Source: Leptotrichia sp. oral taxon 847 (GTDB lineage: Bacteria > Fusobacteriota > Fusobacteriia > Fusobacteriales > Leptotrichiaceae). From it: 64,000 nt of DNA. How positions within the stretch are numbered: the first letter of the stretch is position 1; each line of letters begins with the position of its first letter. Positions 9,587-20,943 of this stretch are shown piece after piece. The translations under genes and the position numbers were made by a program. The stretch spans positions 1,922,001 through 1,986,000 of the forward strand of contig NZ_CP014231.1 in NCBI RefSeq assembly GCF_001553645.1, read 5' to 3'. The notes under the pieces were generated by a model. The model was not told the DNA's origin. It worked only from the letters and a program-made list of their open reading frames with translations, and did not search any database.

Positions 9587-10228
9587 CTAACAAATAGTTC
9601 CGCCAGTTTCTTTAATATCTTTATCATTTTTTACAATAGCTTCAATTGCGGCAATTAAACCTTTTACAGTAGTATTTAATTCCATTGATGGTGTATTTTT
9701 TTTATTAATAACTTGCTCTGGTAAAAATGGAATATGAATAAATCCAGATTTTTTGCTTTTATATTTTTTATTTATTAAATAAAGTGTACCGTAAAGAACA
9801 TGATTACAGATGAAAGTTCCTGCGGTGTACGAAACAGAAGCTGGAATTTTATTTTTTTGTATGTTTTTTACCATAGCTTTTACAGGCAGATCTACAAAAT
9901 ACGCATTTTCTCCATCTGGAAAAATTGGCTCATCAATAGTTTGGTTTCCTTCGTTGTCAGGTATTCGGAAATCATCAAGATTTATTCCAACTCGTTCAAC
10001 GGAAATATCAAATCTTCCGCCTGCTTGTCCGATTGACAAGATGACATCTGGATTATGCTCTTCAATAGCCTTTTCAATTTTTTTTATAGATTTTCCTTTT
10101 ACTGTCGGAATTTCCAATTTGATAATTTGTGCTCCTGCAATATTATCAGGTAATTTTTTAACTGATTCGATAGCAGGATTTATGGGCTCACCTCCAAAAG
10201 GATCAAAGCCAGTAACTAATATTTTCAT
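9587..10228 (-). CDS. pcp: Pyrrolidone-carboxylate peptidase (pyroglutamyl peptidase I)
   Basis: Removes N-terminal 5-oxoproline from peptides in the cytoplasm. Full length at 213 aa, with [13 protein letters not shown] at the N-terminus and catalytic Glu79 (SVERVGIN), Cys141 (GTFICNH) and His165 (FIHIPFLP). It is the last gene after the DUF969/DUF979 transporter pair, suggesting joint uptake and release of pyroglutamate. The ATG at 10228 has no good ribosome-binding site. A strong AAAGGAG lies about 52 nt upstream and instead serves a three-codon ORF (ATG AAA TTA TAA at 10277-10266). Confidence 0.95.
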   Translation of the reverse strand: MKILVTGFDPFGGEPINPAIESVKKLPDNIAGAQIIKLEIPTVKGKSIKKIEKAIEEHNPDVILSIGQAGGRFDISVERVGINLDDFRIPDNEGNQTIDEPIFPDGENAYFVDLPVKAMVKNIQKNKIPASVSYTAGTFICNHVLYGTLYLINKKYKSKKSGFIHIPFLPEQVINKKNTPSMELNTTVKGLIAAIEAIVKNDKDIKETGGTIC

Positions 10229-10354
10229 AGTATTTTTTGTATGATTTTATAAAAATAGATTGAATTTATAATTTCATACTCTCCTTTCTAGATTTTTTTT
10301 AATTTAGTTGTTTGTAAAAATTTAGAAATCTCAATAAACATAGTATTTTCAGTT

Positions 10355-11296
10355 TTATTTTACTCCAAATAACAACAGCATAAGTATAACATGTGTTACA
10401 AGCAGTAATAAAGCCATTGGAGCTTGGACTTTTATAATTCCATATTTATCTTTTATTTCCAAAATTGAAGCAGGGACAATATTGAAGTTTGCTGCCATTG
10501 GAGTCATAAGAGTTCCGCAATAGCCGGCGGTCATTCCTAAAGCACCGATAATAGCTGGATTTCCACCATTTTTGATAATAAAAGGGATTCCAATTCCTGC
10601 AGTTATTACTGAAAATGCAGCAAAGGCATTTCCCATAATCATAGTGAATATAACCATTCCAATAGCATAAATAACAATTCCTATAAAGATATTTCCAGTT
10701 GGAACAACAGATGAAATGTTGGCAGCTATTACTTTTCCAACTCCAGCTTTAGTAAATACAGCACCTAGTGCAGCAAGAAGTTGTGGCAAAATAGCAGTTG
10801 CACCAATTTGCATAAGGAGTTTTGAAGTATCTTCGTTTGTTTCGCTAAATTTTGGTTTTATGATAATTGCAGCTGCTAGAAGAGCGACAAGCGAACCTCC
10901 ACCGATACCTAATGCGGGTGGTATAGCAGTTTTTCCAATTTTAAATTGAAGTATTAGAAAAGCGGCAATTCCAATTAATACAGCTGGGATGAAAATTTTA
11001 TTTTTTAATTTTTCACTTTGTGCGATTTTGAATTGTGAAGAAATATTTTCAAATTTTCCAATATGTAATTGTTTTGTTACAGTAATTATGGCAAGAATTA
11101 CAAGAAGTCCGCCAGTAACCTTATATGGAATAGCTTCTCCAAAAATAAATATTATCCCAAGAATAGTCCAAAACAAAAATGTTCCTATTTTTGCCTTTTC
11201 ATTTTTCAATCCTCTAATTCCAGTACTTATACTGACAAGTCCGCAAAGAATATAAATAATTTGTGTCAAAAGTTTTAAAAGAGCTTTTATTTCCAT
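10355..11296 (-). CDS. DUF979 membrane protein, probable 5-oxoproline transporter subunit
   Basis: A 313-aa very hydrophobic protein with about nine predicted membrane segments and Gly/Ala-rich helices (GIGGGSLVALLAAAI, GMTAGYCGTLMTPMAANFN). DUF979 proteins pair with DUF969 proteins and often sit beside pcp, which led to their naming as 5-oxoproline transporter subunits. Here the pair precedes pcp in one orientation. Its ATG overlaps the DUF969 stop by one base (TAATG), indicating translational coupling. Confidence 0.8.
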   Translation of the reverse strand: MEIKALLKLLTQIIYILCGLVSISTGIRGLKNEKAKIGTFLFWTILGIIFIFGEAIPYKVTGGLLVILAIITVTKQLHIGKFENISSQFKIAQSEKLKNKIFIPAVLIGIAAFLILQFKIGKTAIPPALGIGGGSLVALLAAAIIIKPKFSETNEDTSKLLMQIGATAILPQLLAALGAVFTKAGVGKVIAANISSVVPTGNIFIGIVIYAIGMVIFTMIMGNAFAAFSVITAGIGIPFIIKNGGNPAIIGALGMTAGYCGTLMTPMAANFNIVPASILEIKDKYGIIKVQAPMALLLLVTHVILMLLLFGVK

Positions 11297-11976
11297 TATT
11301 TTTTACCTCCTTTGCTCAAAATTATTTTTTTATCATAAATATATACTTGAATAAAAGTAAAAATTATTGCAATTATCCCAATTGGTATTGAAGATAGTGC
11401 CAATTGCTTCAAAGATACGGCATATCCATTTTCCTTCAGTGTAGTCTGAATCAAAAGAAGTCCCGATGCACCGACAAATATGTTTTGTGAAAAGAAATTT
11501 CCATAATTTTCAATTGCAGCACTTAAACTTTTTAACTCTTCAGTTTGCTTTTCTGTTAAATCCTGATTTTTATGAGCTTTTGCAGCAGCTTCAGACATTG
11601 GGTAAATAAGAGGTCGTATAAACTGAATATGCCCACCAATTCTAATTGACAATGCACTCGCAATCGAACGGATTACCATATAAAGTCCTAAGATTCTACC
11701 GGCAGTCGCATTTTTTAATTTTTCAATTAAAGCTGCACTTCTTTCTCTAAGTCCATATCTTTCAAGGACTGCAATGACTGGCAAACTAATCAAAAAAATT
11801 GACATAAGTCTATTATCCACAAAAGCCTTTCCAATAATTCCAAGAATTTCAAAAAAATTCATTTTTGCAGCAATTCCAGTAGCTATACCAGCAGTAAGCA
11901 CCACAGCCAGCACATCTAGCTTCAAAGAAAATCCCACTACAATAATAACAATACCAATAAGTATCCATAAATTCAT
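11296..11976 (-). CDS. DUF969 membrane protein, probable 5-oxoproline transporter subunit
   Basis: A 226-aa protein with about six hydrophobic segments, a conserved-looking RIGGHIQFIRPLIYPM loop and an SQNIFVGASGLLL segment. It is the first gene of the DUF969-DUF979-pcp operon, with AGGAGG upstream of ATG 11976. The substrate assignment rests on family context and the pcp neighbour. Confidence 0.8.
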   Translation of the reverse strand: MNLWILIGIVIIVVGFSLKLDVLAVVLTAGIATGIAAKMNFFEILGIIGKAFVDNRLMSIFLISLPVIAVLERYGLRERSAALIEKLKNATAGRILGLYMVIRSIASALSIRIGGHIQFIRPLIYPMSEAAAKAHKNQDLTEKQTEELKSLSAAIENYGNFFSQNIFVGASGLLLIQTTLKENGYAVSLKQLALSSIPIGIIAIIFTFIQVYIYDKKIILSKGGKK

Positions 11977-12281
11977 AAATATTCCTCCTAATAAAGTTTA
12001 TTATTTTTTTAAAATTATCATATAATCCTAATATGATTTTACCTTGAAATAGTGAAAATGCAATAGTTTTAGAGAAAAAATAGATCTCTAATTTTATACT
12101 GCTTTTTAAGTTTTGAAAAATAGAAAATAAAATTAGTTTTAAATATTTTAAAGTATTGTATAGTAAAATGGGAAAAAATTCAAGATTTTTTAAAAAATTT
12201 TATATTAAGAAATAAATTTTATGTGAAATTATGATATAATATTAAAGAAAAGTAAATTACAAACATAGTTAAGGAGAAAAA
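11977..12281. other. AT-rich divergent intergenic region
   Basis: This 305-bp gap separates the pyroglutamate operon (leftward) from hsdM (rightward). A TATAAT at 12235-12240, 41 nt before the hsdM start, is a likely -10; no convincing -35 is visible. Nothing else recognised. Confidence 0.4.
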
Positions 12282-13103
12282 ATGAAAAATACAAAAGAAT
12301 CAAATGAAACGACACAAAGAGCAGAATTACATCATAAAATCTGGGCAATTGCAGATAATGTGCGTGGAGCAGTGGATGGTTGGGATTTTAAACAGTATAT
12401 TTTGGGAATATTATTTTATAGATTTATTTCGGAAAATATGACAGAATTTTTCAATAAAGCAGAACATGAAGCTGGAGATTTGGAGTTTAATTATGCGGAT
12501 ATTTCTGATGAAGAAGCCAAAGAAGATTTTAGAGCTGGTACTGTGGAAGATAAAGGATTTTTTATTTTACCAAGTCAACTTTTTGAAAATGTAGTAAAAA
12601 CAGCGAGAAATAATGAAAATTTAAATACTGATTTGGCTAATATTTTTAAATCCATTGAGGCAAGTGCTATTGGTTTTGAATCGGAAAATGATATTAAAGG
12701 ATTATTTGAAGATGTTGATACTACCAGTAACCGTCTAGGTGGAACGGTAGCAGAAAAGAATATAAGATTAGCAGATATTTTAATAGGAATTTCTGAAATT
12801 AATTTTGGGAGTTTTCAGCATAATGATATAGATGCTTTTGGAGATGCGTATGAATATCTGATTTCAAATTATGCCAGCAATGCTGGTAAATCAGGAGGAG
12901 AATTTTTTACACCGCAAACAGTTTCTAAACTTCTGGCAAGACTTGTAATGGAAGGAAAAGAAAATATCAATAAAGTATACGATCCGACATGTGGGTCTCG
13001 TGTCATAATAATGACAGAGGCAAATAGTTCAGTAAAATCAAAGGTTTTGAAGCTTCTACCAAAGTTAAAAACTGAAGAAACTGATAGTTTATGTGTTGCT
13101 TAG
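12282..13103 (+). pseudogene. hsdM: Type I restriction-modification methyltransferase HsdM, truncated at the SAM motif
   Basis: Residues 1-239 are an ordinary HsdM: the HsdM_N helical domain ([20 protein letters not shown]), the linker, then [18 protein letters not shown] and VYDPTCGS. Homology stops inside motif I (normally DPTCGSGSLL). The last 34 residues, starting [11 protein letters not shown], are foreign. The catalytic NPPF/NPPY motif and C-terminal half are missing, so methylation by this protein is not expected. AAGGAG precedes ATG 12282. The rest of hsdM is not found downstream, so it was replaced rather than interrupted by the conjugative-element fragment. Confidence 0.85.
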
Positions 13104-13167
13104 AGCTATTATCCATTAAAATAATGGTTGTAAGCAGCACATAAGCCGAAGAGAAAAGAGGTAGTGT

Positions 13168-13449
13168 ATGCGATGGATATTAAAAATTATCTTATTTCCG
13201 ATTAGTCTTGTCTTATCAATTCTGACAGCTTTCCTGACATTCTTACTTGGTATTGGAACAGCATTACTTTATATCGTTATGGTGTTCTGCATATTTGGGG
13301 CGATAGCTTCTTTAATTCGAGGAGAAATTGGGATAGGTATATCGGGCTTGGTCATCGGTTTCCTATTTAGTCCCTATGGGCTTCCGATGATAGGAGCGAC
13401 TGTGATAGCGTTTATTGAATTGATAAATGATAAGATTAAGGCGGTGTAG
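13168..13449 (+). CDS. Small membrane protein of the CD1845 family (conjugative-element type)
   Basis: A 93-aa protein with two or three hydrophobic segments and the SPYGLPM motif, resembling the CD1845-family proteins of Tn1549/Tn916-like conjugative elements of Firmicutes. It lies in the roughly 1.15-kb foreign segment that breaks hsdM. AGAGGTAG precedes the ATG. With no conjugation genes nearby it is probably a stranded fragment without function. Confidence 0.6.
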   Translation: MRWILKIILFPISLVLSILTAFLTFLLGIGTALLYIVMVFCIFGAIASLIRGEIGIGISGLVIGFLFSPYGLPMIGATVIAFIELINDKIKAV

Positions 13450-13478
13450 ACAAATTTGAAGTTGTGGAGGTAATTATA

Positions 13479-13940
13479 ATGAGTTTTTTGGTTGTATATT
13501 ATTCATATTCAGGAATAACAAGAAGATTAGCGGAAGATATTGCGTTGATTACCGATGGAGATTTGAGAGAGCTGAAACCACAAAAGCCCTATTCATTCTC
13601 ATATAATACTGCTGTAAAAGAAGCGAGAGAAGAAATTGAAAAAGGATACTGTCCACCTCTTATTCAAGGAGCGGAAACTATTGAAAATGCAGAGGTAATT
13701 TTTATTGGCTCTCCCAATTGGCTCAAAACTTTTGCCCCACCCGTGCTATCGTTTTTAAGAACGGTTGATTTAAGCGGAAAGACAATCATTCCGTTTTGCA
13801 CGCATGGTGGAGGTGGTTTTGGGAGAATGATTGAAGATTATAAAAAGGAATGTAAAAATTCAATTATTAAAGATGGAATAGCGTTAAAAGGAGATTACAG
13901 TTTTGATGAACTAAAAACATGGTTAGATAGCAATTTATAA
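13479..13940 (+). CDS. Flavodoxin-family protein
   Basis: A 153-aa FMN-binding fold. The phosphate-loop region is YYSYSGITRRLAEDI, the second flavin loop is IFIGSPNWLKTFAPPV, and a CTHGGGGFGRM segment follows. ATG 13479 is preferred because GGAGG ends 8 nt upstream; an in-frame GTG at 13464 overlaps that site. It sits in the foreign segment between the CD1845-type gene and a terminator. The electron partner is unknown. Confidence 0.75.
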   Translation: MSFLVVYYSYSGITRRLAEDIALITDGDLRELKPQKPYSFSYNTAVKEAREEIEKGYCPPLIQGAETIENAEVIFIGSPNWLKTFAPPVLSFLRTVDLSGKTIIPFCTHGGGGFGRMIEDYKKECKNSIIKDGIALKGDYSFDELKTWLDSNL

Positions 13941-13985
13941 ATTCTAATTTGTCGAGCTGAAAAAATTAAATACTGAAGATACAAG

Positions 13986-14018
13986 GCGATTAAGAAATAG
14001 AAATCTTAGTCGCTTTTT
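13986..14018 (+). terminator. Rho-independent terminator
   Basis: Stem GCGATTAAGA (13986-13995) / TCTTAGTCGC (14004-14013) with one G-T pair, then five T. It separates the flavodoxin gene from the RhuM-type gene. Confidence 0.75.
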
Positions 14019-14054
14019 CTTATGCAAAAAATTAAAAGAGAGGAGGCGATAGAA

Positions 14055-14768
14055 GTGGAATTTGATTATTTTTATAACCGGGACGGAGACCGTTTCAGCT
14101 ACTATATGTTACCGAAAATCATAGTAACTGATGAAAGGTTTAAGAACTTAGGAGGAGGAAGTTACTTTAAAGAACTTTTGGATAGAATTAGGGATATCCG
14201 TTCAAGTGAAAAGGTTTTTTATCGACAGGTTTTAGACTTGTTTGCGACAAGTGTTGACTATAATTCAAAAAGCAACGAAGCAAAATGTTTTTTTGCTACA
14301 GTTCAGAATAAGATACATTTTGCAATACATAATCATACAGCAAGTGAACTGATTTATAATCGTGTTGATAGTGATAAGGAATTTATGGGACTTTCAACAT
14401 TTAAGGGTGAACTACCTACTCTTAGTGAAGCGAAAATTGCTAAGAATTATTTGACAGAAAAGGAACTTAAAGGTTTAAATCAATTAGTTTCAGGGTATTT
14501 AGACTTTGCAGAAAGACAGGCAGAAAAAGAAGTTACAATGACAATGAAAGATTGGATAGAGCATGTAGATAGAATTCTGACAGCTACTGGAGAAAATTTG
14601 ATTGACGGAAATGGGGAAATATCACATAACCAAATGACAAATAAAGTAGAAAAAGAATATAAGAAATATCAGGCAAATACATTGAGTAAAGTTGAAAGAG
14701 ATTATCTTGAGGAAATTAAGAATATTGAAACAAAAGTTAAAAACAGTAAGAAGGGAGGTAAAGAATGA
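14055..14768 (+). CDS. RhuM-family protein with RepA-like N-terminus (chimera)
   Basis: A 237-aa chimera. Residues 1-32 (EFDYFYNRDGDRFSYYMLPK, then IIVTDERFKNL) match the start of RepA_N-type replication initiators of conjugative elements. From GGGSYFKELLDRIRDIR on it is a RhuM C-terminal domain (EAKCFFATVQNKIHFAIHNH, MTMKDWIEHVD). The join lies near 14145-14165. RhuM genes often sit inside type I restriction loci; their function is not established. GTG 14055 is chosen for GGAGG 8 nt upstream; ATG 14022 lies in the terminator region. The hsdS ATG overlaps its stop (ATGA), so it still translationally couples to hsdS. Confidence 0.7.
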   Translation: MEFDYFYNRDGDRFSYYMLPKIIVTDERFKNLGGGSYFKELLDRIRDIRSSEKVFYRQVLDLFATSVDYNSKSNEAKCFFATVQNKIHFAIHNHTASELIYNRVDSDKEFMGLSTFKGELPTLSEAKIAKNYLTEKELKGLNQLVSGYLDFAERQAEKEVTMTMKDWIEHVDRILTATGENLIDGNGEISHNQMTNKVEKEYKKYQANTLSKVERDYLEEIKNIETKVKNSKKGGKE

Positions 14769-16649
14769 ATTTTATAGATGAACTTTTGAAGGATGAGAAA
14801 GTAGAGTGGAAGAAGTTGGGGGAAGTTTTTAATACAAGAACAGGATATACTCCTTCAAAGAAAAAGCTATTCTATTGGGAAAATGGTACCGTAGATTGGT
14901 TTACAATAGAAGATATTCGTCAAAGAGGAAGAAATTTAAACTTCGCGAATATAAAAATTTCAGAATATGGAGTAAAAAAAGAAGTATTTAAAAGCAATTC
15001 AATTGTATTATCTATAATTGGTACAATAGGAGAATATGCTCTAATAAAAACAAATTTTGTAATTAATCAACAATTTATGGTATTTACTTTAAAAGAAAGT
15101 TATTCAGATTTTATAAATATGGAATTTATGAAATATTATTTTAGTAAAATTTCAAATTATTGTATATGGAATAGAAGAAAGTCTAGTGTTCCAACAGTTG
15201 ATACAGATAAAATTTTAAGAATTAAAATTCCAATTCTTTCACTAAAAATACAAGAAAAAATTGTAAAAATACTTGACAATTTCACAAAATATGTTACAGA
15301 ATTACAGGCAAGAAATAAGCAGTATAACTATTATAGAGATATGTTGTTAAGCGAAGATTATTTGAATAAAATTTCTGAAAAATTAGTTAGTCTAAATAAT
15401 GAAAATTATGTATTACATTTAACAACTCTCGGTGAAGTTGGAAAAGTATCGATGTGTAGACGAATATTAAAAAATCAAACAACCAGTAATGGGGAAGTGC
15501 CTTTTTATAAGATTGGAACTTTTGGGAAAAAAGCAGATTCGTTTATATCTAAAAGTCTTTTTGAGGAATATAAATCAAGATATTCTTTTCCTAAAAAAGG
15601 AGATATTCTTATCTCAGCCTCTGGAACTATTGGAAGAACAGTTATTTACAACGGTGAAGATGCATATTTTCAAGATTCAAATATAGTTTGGATTGATAAT
15701 GATGAAACAGTAGTAAAAAATAAATATTTATATTATTTCTATAGTACAAATCCTTGGAAAATTTCAAATGGTGGTACAATATCAAGAATATATAATAAAG
15801 ATATAGAAAAAATCAAAATTTTTGTTTCTCCAATAGAAATTCAAAATAAAATTGTAAAAATTTTAGATAGGTTTCAGGGACTTCTTTCTGATACAAAAGG
15901 ACTACTTCCTTTGGAAATAGAGCAAAGAAGAAAACAATATGAATATTATCGAGAAAAACTCTTGACATTTGATTCAATTTGTGATAGAACGAAAATTTTT
16001 AAGCAGTATTTAAGATTAGTTAATGAAGCGGCGAAAGTTGCTGGAATTGATATAAGTGATAAAGTTGAATGGAAAAGATTAGGAGAAGTTGCAAATGTGA
16101 ATAGAGGTGCTTCACCTAGACCTATAAAAAATTATTTAACTGATGACATAACAGGAGTTCCATGGATAAAAATAGGAGATGCAAAAAAAGAAAGTAAATA
16201 TATAGAAAATACTTCAGAAAAAATTACAAGAGAAGGCTCTTTAAAATCAAGAATTTTAAAAAAAGGGGATTTAATTTTATCTAATTCGTTATGGGCGAGC
16301 ATATATCCTTAATATAAATGGAGCTATACATGATGGTTGGGCATCAATAAGTGAATATCATGATAAATTAAATACAGAATATTTATATTATTATTTGGAA
16401 ACATCGGTTGTAAAAGGATATTGGGAGGGTAAGATTAATGGTCAAAGTATATCTAATTTAAATTCAGATATTATAAAAGAGGTTAACATCCCAATACCAT
16501 CGCTATCAGTACAGCAACATATCGTATCAAAACTAGATAAATTTGATAAAATAATAAATGATATAAAACAGGGATTACCAAAAGAAATAGAATTAAGACA
16601 GAAACAGTATGAATATTACAGGGAAAAATTATTGAATTTTGAAAAATAG
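14765..16649 (+). pseudogene. hsdS: Type I specificity subunit HsdS with three recognition modules, frameshifted
   Basis: HsdS chooses the DNA target of type I enzymes and normally has two target-recognition domains in about 400 aa. Here three modules follow one another, each starting with a LGEV-type motif (near residues 18, 220 and 440) and ending in a helix with KQYNYYRDMLL or KQYEYYREKLL (the latter twice). At about 16290 the frame slips by +1, ending the first ORF at 16312 (NSLWASIYP). The sequence resumes in the next frame as GRAYILNINGAIHDGW and runs to 16649. The third module is thus split; the first two remain intact as a truncated 515-aa product. Confidence 0.85.
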
Positions 16650-16690
16650 ACATTTAAAAGGGGGAGAATATAAAAGGAGTGAATTTTTAA

Positions 16691-19600
16691 ATGTCAGAAA
16701 AAAGTGCAGTTTATGAAACATCAACTATTGCTGAAATGACAAATGGGATTATTTTAGCTAATTATGAAAAAATATTGCAGGTGCAGGAAGCTTACCAGAG
16801 CGAAGCAGAATTAGAAGAAAGCATGATAAAAAATCTTGTATTACAGGGTTATGAGAAGTTTAATGGAAAAACATCAGATAATTTGTATAAAAATTTAAAA
16901 ATACAGATTGAAAAGCTGAATAAGGTAACTTTTACAGATGAAGAATGGAAACGTTTTTTAGTTGAATTTCTTGATTCACCAAATGACGGTATGATAGAAA
17001 AAACTAGAAAAATTCAGAAAAATCATATTTATGATTTTATATTTGATGACGGACATCTGAAAAATATAAAAATTATTGATAAAAAAAATATTCATAACAA
17101 CTTCTTGCAGGTAACGAATCAGATTAGGCAGGAAGGCACTCATAATAACCGTTATGATGTAACTATACTGGTTAATGGACTGCCGCTTGTTCATATAGAA
17201 TTGAAAAAACGTGGTGTAAATCTTCATGAGGCATTTAACCAGATTCATAGATATAGCAAGGAAAGCTTCAATGCTGAAAATTCGCTTTATAAATATGTAC
17301 AGATATTTGTAATTTCAAATGGGACTTATACACGTTATTTTGCAAATACTACGGCACAGAATAAAAATCATTATGAATTTACATGTGAGTGGGCAGATGC
17401 GAAAAATAAAGTTATTAGAGATCTTAAAGATTTTACAGCAACATTTTTTGAAAAACGTACAATGCTTGAAGTGCTGACAAAATATTGTGTTTTTGACTCA
17501 AATAATACACTCCTTATAATGAGACCTTATCAGATTGCGGCAACAGAACGTATTTTGTGGAAAATAGAATCTAGTTTTCAAAGTAGAAAAGCAGGAAAAA
17601 TTGAAGCAGGAGGATTTATCTGGCATACAACAGGTTCAGGTAAGACTTTGACTTCCTTTAAGACTGCAAAACTTGCTACAGAGCTTGATTATATAGACAA
17701 AGTGTTTTTTGTAGTTGACAGAAAAGATTTGGATTATCAGACAATGAAGGAATATCAGAAATTTCAGCCTGATAGTGTAAATGGAAGCAAGGATACAAAG
17801 GAACTTAAACGAAGTATAGAAAAACAGGACAATAAAATAGTTGTTACAACTATTCAGAAATTGAATGAATTTGTTAAGAAAAATTCAAATCACGAAATTT
17901 ATGATAAACATTGTGTAATAATATATGATGAGTGTCATCGTTCACAGTTTGGAGATGCACAGAAGAATATCAGAAAATCTTTTAAACATTACTATCAATT
18001 TGGATTTACAGGAACTCCTATTTTTCCTGAAAATGCTCTTGGTGTTGAAACAACAGCAGGAATTTTTGGAGCACAACTTCATAGTTATGTTATAACGGAT
18101 GCCATTCGTGATAAAAAAGTTTTAAAATTTAAAGTGGATTATAATGATATTAGGGCAAAATTTAAAGCGGCTGAAACAGAAACAGATGATAAAAAGCTTA
18201 AAGAACTTGAAAAAAGAATGTTGTTACATCCTGAGAGAATTTCTAAAATAGTAGAATATATTTTAAAAGTATATAATACAAAAACTCATAGAAATGAATA
18301 CTATAATATAAAACAGAAACGGCTAAACGGGTTTAATGCTATGTTTGCTGTTCAAAGTGTAGAAGCGGCAAAACTTTATTATGAAGAATTTTAAAAACAG
18401 CAAGAAAATTTGTCTGAAGAAAAAAGACTGAAAGTAGCAACAATTTATAGTTTTGCTGCGAATGAAGAGCGAAATGCGATAGGAGATATTCCTGATGAAA
18501 ATTTTGAGCCAAGTGCAATGGAATCGACAGCGAAAGAATTTTTGGATAAAGTGATATCTGATTACAACGATTATTTTAAAACAAATTTTTCAACAAATGG
18601 AAACGAATTTCAGAATTATTATAAAGATTTGTCTAAAAAGGTTAAGGATAAAAAAATTGATATTTTAATTGTTGTGGGAATGTTTTTGACAGGATTTGAT
18701 GCACCAACATTAAATACTTTGTTTGTTGACAAAAATTTGAGATACCATGGATTAATTCAAGCATTTTCAAGAACAAACCGTATTTTGAATAAAGTTAAAA
18801 CTTTTGGAAATATTGTATGTTTTAGAGATTTGGAAAAGGCTACAAAAAATGCTATTAAAACTTTTGGAGATGAAAATAGTGTAAATGTAATTCTTGAAAA
18901 AAGTTATAACGACTATATGAATGGATTTAAAGATGAGGAAACAGGGAAATCAGTAAAAGGATATATAGATTTGTGTAATGAAATAGTTAAAAAATTTCCA
19001 AAGCCTGTTGAAATTGAAAAAAATCAAGATAAAAAGGAATTTGCAGAATTATTTGGAGAATTGCTTAAAACAGAAAATATACTTAAGAATTTCGATGAAT
19101 TTGAAAATTTTGAGAAAATTATATCTGATAGACAAATGCAGGATATGAAGAGTGTTTATGTGGATATTTGTGAAGAAATAAGAAATGTTGGAAAAAATGA
19201 TCAAAATAATAGTGATGAACAAGGAATTGATTTTTCTGATATTGAATTTCAAATTGATTTGCTTAAAACAGATGAAATTAATTTAGATTATATTTTAGAG
19301 TTAATTTTAGAAAAGACAAAAGAACATGATGATATTGAAACATTAAAATCTGAAATAAGAAGAGTTATACGTACAAGTTTAGGAACTAGAGCGAAAGAAA
19401 ATTTAGTTATAAATTTTATTAACAAAACAGATTTAAAAAAATTGAAAAATAATGGAGAAATTCTTGACACTTTTTATAAATATGCAAAAAAAGAAAAGAA
19501 GGAAAAAATTGATGAATTAGTTAAAGATGAGAATTTAAAGGAAGATTCTAGAAGATTTATTGAAAAATCTATAAATAAAGGTTTTGTTGACTATGCTGGC

Positions 19601-19717
19601 TCTGAATTAGATAGTATTCTTCCGCCAACTTCACGAAGAAAAGGGGCAAGAGAGGTTAAAAAACAATCTGTATTGGAGAAAATACGGAAAATGGTAGAAA
19701 TTTTTATAGGGATTTAA
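16691..19717 (+). pseudogene. hsdR: Type I restriction endonuclease subunit HsdR, in-frame stop
   Basis: HsdR is the ATP-driven translocase and nuclease of type I systems. The N-terminal nuclease region ([20 protein letters not shown]), Walker A ([11 protein letters not shown]) and DEAD-like motif ([10 protein letters not shown]) are clear. A TAA at 18392-18394 (YYEEF-stop-KQQENL) interrupts the frame, and the same frame continues to 19717 with the second helicase lobe (GMFLTGFDAPTLNTLFVDK, HGLIQAFSRTNRI). A point mutation of a sense codon explains it. The 567-aa product would keep the nuclease and Walker A but lose half the motor. Confidence 0.85.
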
Positions 19718-20906
<1,189 letters not shown>

Positions 20907-20915
20907 TAAAAATAC

Positions 20916-20943
20916 GAGGGAGATTTCTTCCCTCTTATTTTTT
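20916..20943. terminator. Bidirectional terminator
   Basis: Stem GAGGGA (20916-20921) / TCCCTC (20929-20934) has a T-rich tract on the plus side and, read on the minus strand, a T-rich tract as well. It serves both the aldo/keto reductase and the converging LysR gene. Confidence 0.7.
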
